Both the position numbers and the translations under genes were made by a program. This document shows, in pieces, positions 9,292 through 18,768 of a stretch of 64,000 nt of DNA (the stretch's first letter is position 1; every line of letters starts with the position of its first letter). Location: positions 2,356,001 to 2,420,000 of the forward strand of contig OZ241878.1 of NCBI GenBank assembly GCA_965203365.1, read 5' to 3'. The notes under the pieces were generated by a model. That model saw nothing but the letters and a program-made list of their open reading frames with translations, was not told the DNA's origin and searched no databases. Source of the DNA: VYFG01 sp965203365 (GTDB lineage Bacteria > Pseudomonadota > Gammaproteobacteria > Arenicellales > Poriferihabitantaceae).

Positions 9292-12216
9292 ATGAATCAC
9301 TCCCCCTTGCCATTCGAGATGCTGGCCCAACAGATCGAAGGGGATGTCCTGTTCGATCGCTTCGACTGCGGTCGCTATGCGACCGATGCCTCCTTCTATC
9401 AGATGATGCCGTTGGGTGTCGTCGTGCCAAAGGGCTGCGAGGATGTGGCGGCTACCCTTGCCTTCGCCCGTGAGCACGAGGTCCCGGTCCTGCCCCGGGG
9501 CGGCGGAACCTCCCAATGCGGCCAGACCGTCAACCGGGCCGTGGTGCTGGACTACAGTCGATATCTGGACGGGATCGTGTCCGTGGATGCGGCTAACCGG
9601 CGCTGTCAGGTGCAACCGGGGGTGGTGCTGGACCAACTCAACCGGGTGCTGAAGCCCCACGGGGTCTGGTTCCCGGTAGATGTCTCCACTGCATCCCGAG
9701 CCACTCTAGGCGGCATGGCCGCCAACAACTCCTGTGGTAGCCGTTCCCTGCGCTATGGTCTGATGCGAGACAATGTCCATGCCCTGGAGGTCCTGCTGGC
9801 CGATGGCTCCCGCCGCCGGTTCGAGGCGCAGCCCCGGTCCGCAATGGAACAAGACCCCTTCTGGCAACCCCTGCTGGCCTTGGGGGAACGGGAGCAGGCC
9901 GAAATCGCAGCCCGCTTTCCCGAGGTTATGCGACGGGTGGGCGGGTACAACATTGATGCCTTGGTCCCCGGTCTGTATCAACCTGCAGTGGGAACCCCTG
10001 TCGACCGGCGGGCGGACATAATTCCGGCCGCCGATCTGCTGGTGGGTTCGGAAGGTACCCTGGCGCTGACGGACACCCTTGATCTGCATCTCGCCCCTGT
10101 GCCGCAGCACAAACTGCTGGGCGTGCTGCATTTTCCGTCCTTCTACGCCGCCATGGACGCCGCCCAGCATATCGTGCCCCTGGAACCGGTGGCCGTAGAA
10201 CTGATTGACCGGACCATGATTGCACTGGCCAGGGACATTCCGCTTTTTCGGTCCATTGTCGAGCAGTTCGTAGTCGGTGAGCCGGCTGCCCTGCTGCTGG
10301 TGGAATTTGCCGAAGACGACCCGGCCGAAAACCGCCGCCGTCTTTCTGCGCTGGGTGAACTGATGGGGGATCTTGGTTTCCACTGGAATCATCCCGAGAA
10401 AACGCGGGGTGGGATGGTGGAAGCGGTCGAGCCCGCATTCCAGTCCGCCATTTTCGAGGTGCGCAAGGCCGGACTCAACATCATGATGTCGATGAAGGAC
10501 GACCGAAAGCCGGTGTCGTTTGTCGAGGATTGCGCCGTGGCCCTGACGGATCTGGCCGAATACACGGCCCGCCTGACAGAGATCTTTCGCAAATACGGCA
10601 CCAAGGGTACGTGGTACGCGCATGCCTCAGTGGGCTGCCTGCATGTCCGGCCGGTCCTGAACCTCAAGCTGGACCAAGATGTGAAGGTCATGCGCACCAT
10701 CGCCGAGGAGGCCTTCGACCTGGTGCTGGCCTACAAGGGGTCCCATTCCGGCGAACATGGCGACGGATGGGTGCGCTCGGAATTTCATGAAAGGATGTTT
10801 GGACGCCGCCTGGTGGACAGTTTTCGTCAGGTCAAGCAGTACCTGGACCCGGAGGGGTTGCTCAATCCCGGCAAGATCGTTGATCCCCCGCGAATGGATG
10901 ACCGAGCCCTGTTCCGTTATCCGCCGGACTATCGCGTCACGCCGATGCAAAGCGCTCTCGACTGGTCCGCCTGGTCAGGCGAGGGTGGCGGATTCCAGGG
11001 GGCGGTCGAGATGTGCAACAACAATGGGGCCTGCCGCAAGCTGGTTGGCGGCGGCATGTGTCCGTCCTACCGGGTGACCCGGAACGAACGAGACCTCACG
11101 CGGGGTCGTGCCAATACGCTGCGCCTAGCCATATCCGGCCAGTTGGGCGCAGGGGCATTGACCAGCCAGGCGATGGACGACACGATGAAGCTGTGTGTCA
11201 GCTGCCAAGCCTGCCGCCGAGAATGTCCCACCGGCGTGGACATGGCCCGAATGAAAATCGAGGTAGCCGCGGCCCGGTATCGCGAACGGGGTCTCAACCG
11301 ACATCAGACGCTGGTGGCGAACCTGCCTGCCTACGCGCCCTGGCTTTCTCGACTCGCACCGCTGGCGAATCTGACATCCCGCCTACCCGGGCTGTCCGCC
11401 CTGCTGGAGCCCGTCACCGGATTTTCCCGTCATCGACCGCTGCCGACCTGGCACCCAAACCCGTACGTGCATAGTGAGGCGGGTCCCGAAGATGGGCCCA
11501 AGGTGATCCTGTTCGCCGATACCTTCAACACCTGGTTCGAACCGGACAACCTGCGGGCAGCGGTGCGTGTGCTGGCGGCCGCCGGTTACCGCATCCTGTC
11601 GCCGCAAGTCGGTGCTCAGCCGATTTGCTGTGGACGGACTTGGCTGACCTGTGGCGATATCGAACGCGCCCGGGTCGAGCAGCGTCGCCTGCTCGAAGCC
11701 TGGTACGAACATGCTGCCGAGGGAGTGCCCATCATCGGCCTGGAGCCGAGTTGTACCCTGGGCCTGATGGATGAGTTGCCTGGCCTGCATGCGGATGAAC
11801 GGGCCCGGACCGTGGCCGACCGGGTGACACTGTTTGAATCCTTTCTGGCGACGGAAAAGCCTTCACTGGACCTGCAGGCACCAGCATCCCAGGCCTTGTT
11901 GCATGGACATTGCCACCAGAAGGCCCATCAACAGATGGAGCCTGTACAGACCGTGCTGAACTGGATCCCTGGTCTGGACACCGAGCTGGTGGACTCCGCC
12001 TGTTGCGGCATGGCCGGTTCGTTTGGTTACGCCCGGGACACCTGGGAGATATCCGTACGAATGGCCGAAGCGACCCTACTGCCAGCAGTCCGCCACACCA
12101 CCGCAGAGACCCTGATTGTGATGGATGGCACCTCCTGCCGTCATCAAGTCGGTCTCGGTACCGGCCGCGAGGCACTGCATGTCGCCCGAGTGCTCGACAT
12201 GGCCCTGAGTCCCTGA
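9292..12216 (+). CDS. FAD-binding and [4Fe-4S] oxidoreductase, GlcD-GlpC fusion (YdiJ / D-2-hydroxyglutarate dehydrogenase type)
   Basis: The 974-residue protein joins an N-terminal FAD PCMH-type domain to a C-terminal Fe-S module. The FAD domain includes PRGGGTSQCGQTVN and NNSCGSRSLRYG, and LLNPGKIVDPP closes the oxidase part. The Fe-S part has ferredoxin cysteines CVSCQACRRECPTGVD and CCG motifs (QPICCGRTW, DSACCGMAGSFGY). This layout matches YdiJ-type D-2-hydroxyacid dehydrogenases that pass electrons to the respiratory chain. The ATG at 9292 is preferred; a start at 9268 adds eight unconserved residues. The substrate is not determined by sequence. Confidence 0.88.
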   Translation: MNHSPLPFEMLAQQIEGDVLFDRFDCGRYATDASFYQMMPLGVVVPKGCEDVAATLAFAREHEVPVLPRGGGTSQCGQTVNRAVVLDYSRYLDGIVSVDAANRRCQVQPGVVLDQLNRVLKPHGVWFPVDVSTASRATLGGMAANNSCGSRSLRYGLMRDNVHALEVLLADGSRRRFEAQPRSAMEQDPFWQPLLALGEREQAEIAARFPEVMRRVGGYNIDALVPGLYQPAVGTPVDRRADIIPAADLLVGSEGTLALTDTLDLHLAPVPQHKLLGVLHFPSFYAAMDAAQHIVPLEPVAVELIDRTMIALARDIPLFRSIVEQFVVGEPAALLLVEFAEDDPAENRRRLSALGELMGDLGFHWNHPEKTRGGMVEAVEPAFQSAIFEVRKAGLNIMMSMKDDRKPVSFVEDCAVALTDLAEYTARLTEIFRKYGTKGTWYAHASVGCLHVRPVLNLKLDQDVKVMRTIAEEAFDLVLAYKGSHSGEHGDGWVRSEFHERMFGRRLVDSFRQVKQYLDPEGLLNPGKIVDPPRMDDRALFRYPPDYRVTPMQSALDWSAWSGEGGGFQGAVEMCNNNGACRKLVGGGMCPSYRVTRNERDLTRGRANTLRLAISGQLGAGALTSQAMDDTMKLCVSCQACRRECPTGVDMARMKIEVAAARYRERGLNRHQTLVANLPAYAPWLSRLAPLANLTSRLPGLSALLEPVTGFSRHRPLPTWHPNPYVHSEAGPEDGPKVILFADTFNTWFEPDNLRAAVRVLAAAGYRILSPQVGAQPICCGRTWLTCGDIERARVEQRRLLEAWYEHAAEGVPIIGLEPSCTLGLMDELPGLHADERARTVADRVTLFESFLATEKPSLDLQAPASQALLHGHCHQKAHQQMEPVQTVLNWIPGLDTELVDSACCGMAGSFGYARDTWEISVRMAEATLLPAVRHTTAETLIVMDGTSCRHQVGLGTGREALHVARVLDMALSP

Positions 12217-12711
12217 CGCAACGGATTATGAGTGGGTGGCAGTGAACCGGCATCAGCAACCATCGGGTCGTGGAGAACGACAACAGGCCGTTTTCCGGTG
12301 CGTCCGAGAAGGTCTGATATCACTGATCGGTCTACCGTTATCGGTATCTTGATAAGTCAGTTGGCAGGGCTTCTTATCCGGCGAACTGGTTGTCTATCAG
12401 GGATTAGGTCTTTGTGAAGTGATTGACTACATAATGGATCACTTCACCATCGTGTTGAAGGACTCCACATCTTACCTTCCTGTCAAGACAGTTTGTACAT
12501 TGCGTGAAGGAGCACGAAATTTTGCTTGGACAATAGCCGCTTTCTCAATGATGACCAAGAAACGGGCGGTTATTTTATATCGCTTTGTGACGAAACGTAT
12601 CCATCTCGACAACAAAAGACACTTGGAACTAACTGGAAAAAATGAACCATGTTGATCATCATGGCCATATTCCTTTCCTTGGTAATAAGCCAATAATTTC
12701 CCCCGTTTGGT
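12217..12711. other. Intergenic, AT-rich left border of the accessory island
   Basis: No convincing gene is present. Base composition drops to clearly AT-richer sequence from about 12.3 kb, and this continues through the helicase unit. Short open frames on both strands have no recognisable features. I found no tRNA or direct repeat that would mark an integration site. Confidence 0.5.
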
Positions 12712-13406
12712 TTAGTCCGCGTGCGGCTTCGGGAACCACTCATCCAAATCGATGCGTCCACAATAGACATATCGGGTATCTAGCTTATCTTGAAGGGGCG
12801 CAAACACGTTCAGGTACTCATTGACATAAAACCGGCCGCCGACAAATCCCTTTACTGCCATTACCCTCGATGCGACCTTCTGCGCACGCTCCGAACCGAT
12901 CGCTTGACTCAGCTTCACCCGCTTCTCCACATTGGGACGAGGAAACATCGAATATTCGATATCGCCACCGCCTGCACAAAGCTTGTAACGTATCCCGACA
13001 TGTGGCCCCATCCAGGTGTCGCCGGGGGATATTGCCTTTCCTTCAAGATCCACCGCCTCTCCACTGATGACTTTTCCCTCGAACTTGAAGCGAAGCGGCA
13101 GTTCATAGGTGCCAGCAAGGAAATAATCCGAAGATCTTACTACAGGGACAATGACCTGCTTATATTCGTTAATGTAGAAGGCACCGTTTGGCGGATTTCC
13201 AACGGATGTCTTGACCTCATTGACCATATTCACGAGGTCCGGGTGGTTATCGGTGGCGGCGTGCCAACGCTCACCGTCCTCGCTCTCATAAATCACTGCA
13301 ACGATAGGGCCATCATAGCCTTGGGCGGCCGATCCCGTCCGGATATATACTTGGCGTCCTTCGATACATTTTTCGGGCAGTTTCCTGCGAATCTTGGAAA
13401 TGTCAT
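12712..13406 (-). CDS. Helicase-associated paralogue B, repeated-module protein with probable start-proximal frameshift
   Basis: No family is recognised. The conventional frame opens only at a GTG at 13296, but the same frame stays open and protein-like upstream (YDISKIRRKLPEKC, then VYIRTGSAAQGYDGP) to about 13406, where an ATG sits one base out of frame. The distance from that ATG to the stop is 695 bases, one short of the 696 of the neighbouring paralogue A, so a single-base loss near the start is likely. Like paralogue A it carries two copies of a module (GAFYINEYKQVIVP and GGRFYVNEYLNVFAP), the GDTWMGPHVGIRYKL segment between them, and the end YCGRIDLDEWFPK. It lies 2 bases after paralogue A. 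Confidence 0.6.
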
Positions 13407-13408
13407 AC

Positions 13409-14104
13409 CTATATCTCTTTATTGAACCAGTTTCGAGGGTCTATCTGTCCAACATAGACTGGCACCCATGGCGCCTCTTCCCCTTTCTGAACATCTTGCA
13501 GCGGTCTTTTCGTCAAAGCAATACCCCATGGGTTAACGATAAATCGCACTGGACCCCGACTTCTGATCGCACGAAGTTCTCGTATCAACTTCTCGTCCTG
13601 CCGGTCAGGGTAAAGTGATTGATCGCCTTCTCTGCCCTCTTGCCAGAAATAAATCTTGCTTCCCTTACTCAGATTGAAACGCATGCCAATATATGGACGT
13701 TTCCAGGTATCCCCACTGTCATACCCACCAACATCGGACAAGTCAAACTGACTCCCTTTGTTCCCCGGGTATTCGAATTGCATCTTTCCCGATATCTCAC
13801 CAACAAGCAGCCGCCTCATTCCATCACGACTGGATGGCACGATAACCTGTCCGAATTCATTGATTTGAAAAGAGCCGCCGCCATTTCCTCCCATGGTGCG
13901 TTTTGCCTTTGCAACTGCTCCTGCCAACGCCATTTCTTCAGTTGAATCGGTCGCTATGCATGTTGCAATCTCATCGTCTCGGTTCCAATAGATTGATGTC
14001 CTGTATCGACCATCAGCCCACTTCAAGCGAAGTACCGAGGCGTCACCGGATATTCTGGAATAGCGCCCCTTCCAGTCTCGCATCGGAATCTCATTAAACT
14101 TCAT
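13409..14104 (-). CDS. Helicase-associated paralogue A, repeated-module protein
   Basis: This 231-residue protein has no family I recognise. It contains two related beta-rich modules: GGSFQINEFGQVIVP followed by LVGEISGKMQFEY, and PVRFIVNPWGIALT followed by YVGQIDPRNWF. Between them lies GDTWKRPYIGMRFNL. Paralogue B has the same plan. The ATG at 14104 has an AGAGAGGA ribosome-binding site 8 bases upstream and lies 23 bases after the helicase stop. A TTG at 14131 overlapping the helicase stop is less likely. The tight spacing suggests that it works with the helicase, perhaps as an adaptor; this is inference. Confidence 0.7.
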   Translation of the reverse strand: MKFNEIPMRDWKGRYSRISGDASVLRLKWADGRYRTSIYWNRDDEIATCIATDSTEEMALAGAVAKAKRTMGGNGGGSFQINEFGQVIVPSSRDGMRRLLVGEISGKMQFEYPGNKGSQFDLSDVGGYDSGDTWKRPYIGMRFNLSKGSKIYFWQEGREGDQSLYPDRQDEKLIRELRAIRSRGPVRFIVNPWGIALTKRPLQDVQKGEEAPWVPVYVGQIDPRNWFNKEI

Positions 14105-14127
14105 TGTACGATTCCTCTCTGTGATAA

Positions 14128-16353
14128 TCAATCAGGAAACTCCAAGCCATGACGCAATGCGCAAACGAAGAACAAACGCCCCTTGACTCGGTACAATACA
14201 TGACGCAATGCATTTACCTCAAGTTTCGAAATTCGAGCACCATCAGAATTGAGCCGATGTACCGCATCGACGACTGACTCGGCGTCTTCTCCCTTTTCAC
14301 GATCATTGGCCCGGTCTGCGCCCCTGGCAAAGACGTCACCGCCTTTTATCTTTCGCGTAATTACGCCCCCACGTTTACTTTTAAATCTCCAGCTGTCATC
14401 AATGATGGGGATATTTACGTAGGGGTAGTCATCTCCCGGCGAAGCGCTCTCGACCCATTTTTGTACAGCACCCTCGTCGACATCTTCGACGACTTCATCA
14501 TTACCTACATCCAATTCCACCTTAAGCTGCGTCACGAAAATCGTTATCCAGTCTTCTCCACGCGGTACTCGCACGAGCACATACTTTCTCCGCCGGGTTA
14601 CGCGAAAGCGACCGGCTTGACCTTTCGCCCTGATAACCAATGCTGGCAGAGACCCGGGGTTGCGAACCTGCACACCCGTTGAATACCGAATATTGCCCCG
14701 GGTATCACAGCTGTACTCGGCTCCTTCATAGGCCCCCGGGTATTCATCTCCCTCCCGCAATCTGCTGTTATCAATCTGTTCTTCAGAAGGCAAGGGATAT
14801 CTCGGCGGACCTTCCTGGGGTATTGATTTGCCAAGTCCGTCCCAGTGGAAGTACAGATTCCTGTCGATACCCGTAAACTGATCCCAGTCCAACTTTCCAT
14901 AGATTAAATCATCCACGGTATCTCGGGCGTAAAGGACGTGTATGATTGATGTTTTTGCGTCTCCGGACTTACCCCGATGTTTTCGCAAGACACGTCCTAG
15001 ACTTTGCACTCTTTGTCTTATGGAGCCTGAAGACGCGACAATAATTGCCATGTCGACAGCAGGCACGTTGAACCCTTCAATCAATGACTGGGCCGACACA
15101 ATCACTTTTGCGATACCTTTCCGAAAAAGCTCAAGACCGGTTTCCCGAACCGAATTCGGCAATTTACTATGCTCGGCGATTACCAAGAACTTCTTCTCAC
15201 GAAGGCGCAAAAACAACTCCATCACCTCATCTATACGCTCATGAAAGAGAATTACTCGAGCATCCGGGTTCACATCGAATTCCCGCTGAAGCAATGCGCA
15301 CACAGCATCCTTCCGCCCTTCCATCGCGTACAAAATTGCCTTCCGACGATTGACATCTGCCAAATATCGTGATGCCAAGTCGCCCAACTCACTTTTGCTG
15401 CGGGAGGATAGACGCCTAGCCCACTGAAAAAATGCATCCCCCGATGATTTACCAGCAGGAGCCCGATTTCGGAGTTCCGACTGGGCATCAGAAATAGTGC
15501 GGGACACTCGCTCATAACGCCCTTTCTCCTGAGCAGACAGGCCCAGACCGTAGTGCAAGATCGTATAGGGAGGAACAACGCCGAGTTTAAGTGCATCAAT
15601 CAGTTTGAAGTCGTAAATGATCGGGCCAAGCTCGTTCCCCAACGATGACTTATCGTAATCCGCATCTTCGTCCTGTTCAGAGTCTTCATCCCTTTCCGGG
15701 GTGGCCGACAGGCCCAGGTTGAAAGCCCGCTCGGTCCTGAAGACTTGCGACATATCAGTCGCTCCAGCCCGGTGGCATTCATCGACCACCAACAATAGAT
15801 TTTCGGCAACACCAGCTTTCCTGACAAGCTCCGGAAGTCTTTTATGCGCCGAGGCCAGAACCGATATGAGCACCCTCTTGTCTTTGTCAAAATCCTCCTT
15901 ATAGCCTCCCCCTAAACGAGAAATGGTTTCAGACGGCAAGTTGCCCCTTTCCAGGAACTCATCGTACCACTGGTTCATCAAAACGATGGTAGGAACGATG
16001 ATTGCCAACCGAAGCCCGGGTACTTTTTCATTCTGGAGCCGTTCTGCTATCGCCAGAGCCAAAAGGGTTTTACCCCCCCCGGTCACGACCTTAACTGTAC
16101 CTCGACAATCTCCCCCAAACCATCGTTCAATGCATTCCCTTTGCCAATCATAGAGATGGATACCCTTGGTCAGCCACCACTTTTCTGGAATAGCCGAAGA
16201 CTGATCTTTTACGGCTGACTCCCGTTTCTGTTCTTGACGGTTCCCAATGGGTGACGCCTGCCATTCCAGCAAACGCAATTGATGCATCAGAAGTCGCTCG
16301 CCATCCCCGAACAGTGCTTGACTTGTGTCAGGTGCATCATCACGTCTTATCAC
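14128..16353 (-). CDS. DEAD/DEAH-type superfamily 2 helicase (Res-like)
   Basis: This 741-residue protein has the SF2 motifs in order: Walker A TGGGKT near residues 91-96, DECH box near 192-195, SAT motif in LGLSATPER near 215. Motif V/VI follows as IEGFNVPAVDMAII and QRVQSLGRVLRKHRGK. The C-terminal 200 residues match no domain I recognise and no nuclease motif is visible. It starts with GTG and an in-frame TAG lies six bases upstream, so this start is bounded. It leads a three-gene minus-strand unit with two paralogous unknown proteins. Its base composition is AT-richer than the flanking core genes, consistent with transfer. A role in phage defence is inferred from type and context. Confidence 0.85.
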   Translation of the reverse strand: MIRRDDAPDTSQALFGDGERLLMHQLRLLEWQASPIGNRQEQKRESAVKDQSSAIPEKWWLTKGIHLYDWQRECIERWFGGDCRGTVKVVTGGGKTLLALAIAERLQNEKVPGLRLAIIVPTIVLMNQWYDEFLERGNLPSETISRLGGGYKEDFDKDKRVLISVLASAHKRLPELVRKAGVAENLLLVVDECHRAGATDMSQVFRTERAFNLGLSATPERDEDSEQDEDADYDKSSLGNELGPIIYDFKLIDALKLGVVPPYTILHYGLGLSAQEKGRYERVSRTISDAQSELRNRAPAGKSSGDAFFQWARRLSSRSKSELGDLASRYLADVNRRKAILYAMEGRKDAVCALLQREFDVNPDARVILFHERIDEVMELFLRLREKKFLVIAEHSKLPNSVRETGLELFRKGIAKVIVSAQSLIEGFNVPAVDMAIIVASSGSIRQRVQSLGRVLRKHRGKSGDAKTSIIHVLYARDTVDDLIYGKLDWDQFTGIDRNLYFHWDGLGKSIPQEGPPRYPLPSEEQIDNSRLREGDEYPGAYEGAEYSCDTRGNIRYSTGVQVRNPGSLPALVIRAKGQAGRFRVTRRRKYVLVRVPRGEDWITIFVTQLKVELDVGNDEVVEDVDEGAVQKWVESASPGDDYPYVNIPIIDDSWRFKSKRGGVITRKIKGGDVFARGADRANDREKGEDAESVVDAVHRLNSDGARISKLEVNALRHVLYRVKGRLFFVCALRHGLEFPD

Positions 16354-16747
16354 GCTCTACTCCCTTACTTGTGGTACGTAGACTTGCGGCCGAGCATCCA
16401 AGACAACTCTTGTGCGTCTTGTTGCACTGTGAATCATACATGTTGCAGTCGCTCCAAACATCCACATTGGTCTGCCCGGCCCACCTCGAAACGGACAAAT
16501 TTTGGTACACGAGACAGAGCAACTGAAAAATACTGATCAAGCCCAAGGGATCCGTGAAGCATTTTATCACTGCTTGTCAACTTGGAATTACTTGAATGTG
16601 GCTAGCTGTAGTGAACCCGGACAAGGCTGGGCCGGTATTGAGGAGAACCGCAACGGGAAGTGTTCGAGGTGCCCAAGGGATCCAGGACAAATTGAGCAGA
16701 TTGCCGTTGCCGTGGTAAACCCGCTTATGGTTCTTCTTGATCTAGAA
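16354..16747. other. Intergenic between helicase unit and AAA ATPase
   Basis: No gene is supported. A 13-base direct repeat (GCCCAAGGGATCC) occurs at 16541-16553 and 16671-16683. Both neighbouring genes read outwards, so promoters in both directions are expected here. Confidence 0.4.
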
Positions 16748-16754
16748 GCGTTGA

Positions 16755-16760
16755 GGTAGA
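16755..16760 (+). promoter_or_regulatory. Candidate -10 element placing transcription start at or near the AUG
   Basis: TAGAAT occurs shortly before the ATGs at 16761 and 16770. With a -10 here the transcript would start at or very close to the ATG at 16770, as proposed for the three ankyrin paralogues further on. A matching -35 is weak (TTCTTG about 17 bases upstream). Confidence 0.35.
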
Positions 16761-16769
16761 ATGGTCAGT

Positions 16770-18068
16770 ATGAACTCAATGCCCTTTCCCAAGCCACCGC
16801 CGGCTGATCCGTTGCCCATGGATATCTGGCTGCGACGCCAAGACCGTTCTGAAGCGGGTCGCGAGCCGTTCTTTCGGGGACGTGATGCGGAATATGACGT
16901 GTACCAGTCGGCGGTAACGACGCTCAGCGATGGTATCGTCGGCGGCGGTAACATGATTTTCCAAGGCGCACCAGGCGCGGGCAAGTCCGCCCTGATGGCC
17001 GAATGTCTGGAGGCGGTCCGGCGTCACTCGACCCCGGCCGATCCTTGGGTGGCGGTCACCATCCAGGCTGAGACCCTGCGGTCGGCCGTCGATGTCGTGA
17101 GGCGACTGGTCAAGGCGACCCATACGGAAATAACCCGCCTGTGCCAGATGGAATCCGACCCACGGGCCAGCAAGCTGACCGACTGGCTGGAACTCGGTCG
17201 TCAGATCTATCAGGAGTTGTCCGAGCGAGGGGTGGGATTTGGTGGCCTGTCCGTGGGAGGACGGCAGGCTGCAGGGGAGAGTGGAGAGCCGCCGCAAACG
17301 GCGGAACAAGTATTCCAGGACGCCGCTGCGCTGCTGACGCAATGTCATCTGGTGGTGGGGGTGGACGAGGCGCAGAACACGCCGGTATCCGGGACGACGA
17401 AGGAGGTGATGGGTTGTCTGCACCATCAGCCGGAGGGGATTCCTTTGGTGGTAGCGTTTTTCGGCTTGAGCGATACTCAGAGTGTGCTACGTCAGTGCGG
17501 TCTGTCGCGCTTTGCCCGGGGGCGGGTGGTGAATCTGGAGCCCTTGCCATTTGAGGAGACGGCCGAGGCCATCCGGGCGGTTTTCGAGGCCTATGGTTTC
17601 AGTGGAACGCTCAAGGACCGAGATACTTGGGTCACCCGGCTGGCGGAATTGTCCCAAGGGTGGCCACAGCATATCAACAGCGTGTCGGTGGCGGCAGGTA
17701 AGGTGCTTAAGGCCCATGGGGGACGAATGGATGCAGCCAGTCTGCAGGAGGCCATGACCATAGCCGAAGAATACAAGCGGGAGTATTATGTCGGGCGGCT
17801 GGCGGCGGGGTCCAGCCGATCGTGGATCTACAAGGCTTTGGCTTTAGCGGCGGAAGAGAACGACGGACGGTTGTCCATTGATCGTATCGAATCATTGACG
17901 GAAACCGTCCGCGCGAAGACTGGAGAATCCATCGACCGTTTCCTGACCCAGGCACTGCATGCCGGTCTGTTGGCACCGGTACGGGACCTGCCGGATCATT
18001 ACCGCATTCCGATCCCCTCTTTCGGGGAGTATCTGCGGGCCTTGCCGGTAGAACCGCCGTCGGACTGA
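16770..18068 (+). CDS. AAA/ORC-like ATPase, no ankyrin domain
   Basis: The 432-residue product has a Walker A motif FQGAPGAGKSALMAE, a Walker B-like VVGVDEAQNTP, and a sensor-like region VVAFFGLSDTQSVL followed by GLSRFARGRVVNLEPLP. A winged-helix-like C-terminal part ends with PIPSFGEYL. It is a distant relative of the three ATPase-ankyrin paralogues at 23-29 kb, sharing GAPGAGKSAL, the DE(A/I)Q box and the SQGWP(Q/M)H stretch, but it lacks their ankyrin tail. ATG 16761 is an alternative start. No Shine-Dalgarno sequence is visible. The function is unknown; a NTP-dependent sensor role is inferred. Confidence 0.75.
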   Translation: MNSMPFPKPPPADPLPMDIWLRRQDRSEAGREPFFRGRDAEYDVYQSAVTTLSDGIVGGGNMIFQGAPGAGKSALMAECLEAVRRHSTPADPWVAVTIQAETLRSAVDVVRRLVKATHTEITRLCQMESDPRASKLTDWLELGRQIYQELSERGVGFGGLSVGGRQAAGESGEPPQTAEQVFQDAAALLTQCHLVVGVDEAQNTPVSGTTKEVMGCLHHQPEGIPLVVAFFGLSDTQSVLRQCGLSRFARGRVVNLEPLPFEETAEAIRAVFEAYGFSGTLKDRDTWVTRLAELSQGWPQHINSVSVAAGKVLKAHGGRMDAASLQEAMTIAEEYKREYYVGRLAAGSSRSWIYKALALAAEENDGRLSIDRIESLTETVRAKTGESIDRFLTQALHAGLLAPVRDLPDHYRIPIPSFGEYLRALPVEPPSD

Positions 18069-18768
18069 TCCGAATCATTCTTGCTGCCAATCAGCTAGCT
18101 GCGCTCACGGAAATACTGCTCATATATCCCTTTCTCATGCCGGGCATGACGCCCATTCTGTCTTCTATTCGGCAGGGCATGATCAAGTTGGAGGGGCATA
18201 GGGACAGCTTGGAATGGGGGTCAAACTGTGCCAACAGGATTTTCAGGGGTACTTTTCCCAATGCCCTTGTCATGTCATAAGTTCGTTCAAACCATCCCCA
18301 GAAGAGGCAGAAATTCCCCGGCAAGTCCCAGCGTATCTGGGACCAATACCGACGCAGCCCCCATGTTTCGCTGACACGTGAGCAGTGCAGACCCAAGCGA
18401 TGGCTTGACCAAACCAATCATCTGTGCGAAGCCAATATGCACAAAGATCTGCCGATGCGGACCCCGGCGACGGATTATCCCGACCGCTAACATACGCCTT
18501 GGTGGATTCGGGGCCGTGTCCTTGCGACCGGTGATTTTCCAGAACCTGACCGACCTGCCGGGCTGCGCGTCGCTGCCAATCACTTATCATCCGGCAAGCG
18601 GTCAACTGCGCTACCGGATCGACTTTGGCCAGATCAGGTGAGTCCAACTAATGCGGATCTGATATTGCTTATCACTGCAACGATAAGTATCCGAGATATG
18701 CAAGGGAACTGGAACAAATTGAATAGATCACCATTGTCTGTATCCCCGCCAGTCTACCTGTAGTTTCC
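18069..18768. other. Intergenic, no supported gene; possibly decayed insertion sequence
   Basis: This 700-base stretch separates the AAA ATPase from the HAD gene. Minus-strand fragments between about 18280 and 18650 read in shifting frames and faintly resemble transposase-like sequence (VENHRS-type segment). The match is too weak to name a family. No terminal repeats were found. Confidence 0.3.

Noticed and set aside
12419..12693. Two overlapping small open frames on opposite strands
   Set aside because: Neither has a ribosome-binding site, a recognisable motif or a coding-like neighbourhood.
18280..18650. Possible transposase remnant on the minus strand
   Set aside because: The resemblance is limited to a few residues in changing frames, without terminal repeats or catalytic residues; I only describe the stretch as unassigned.
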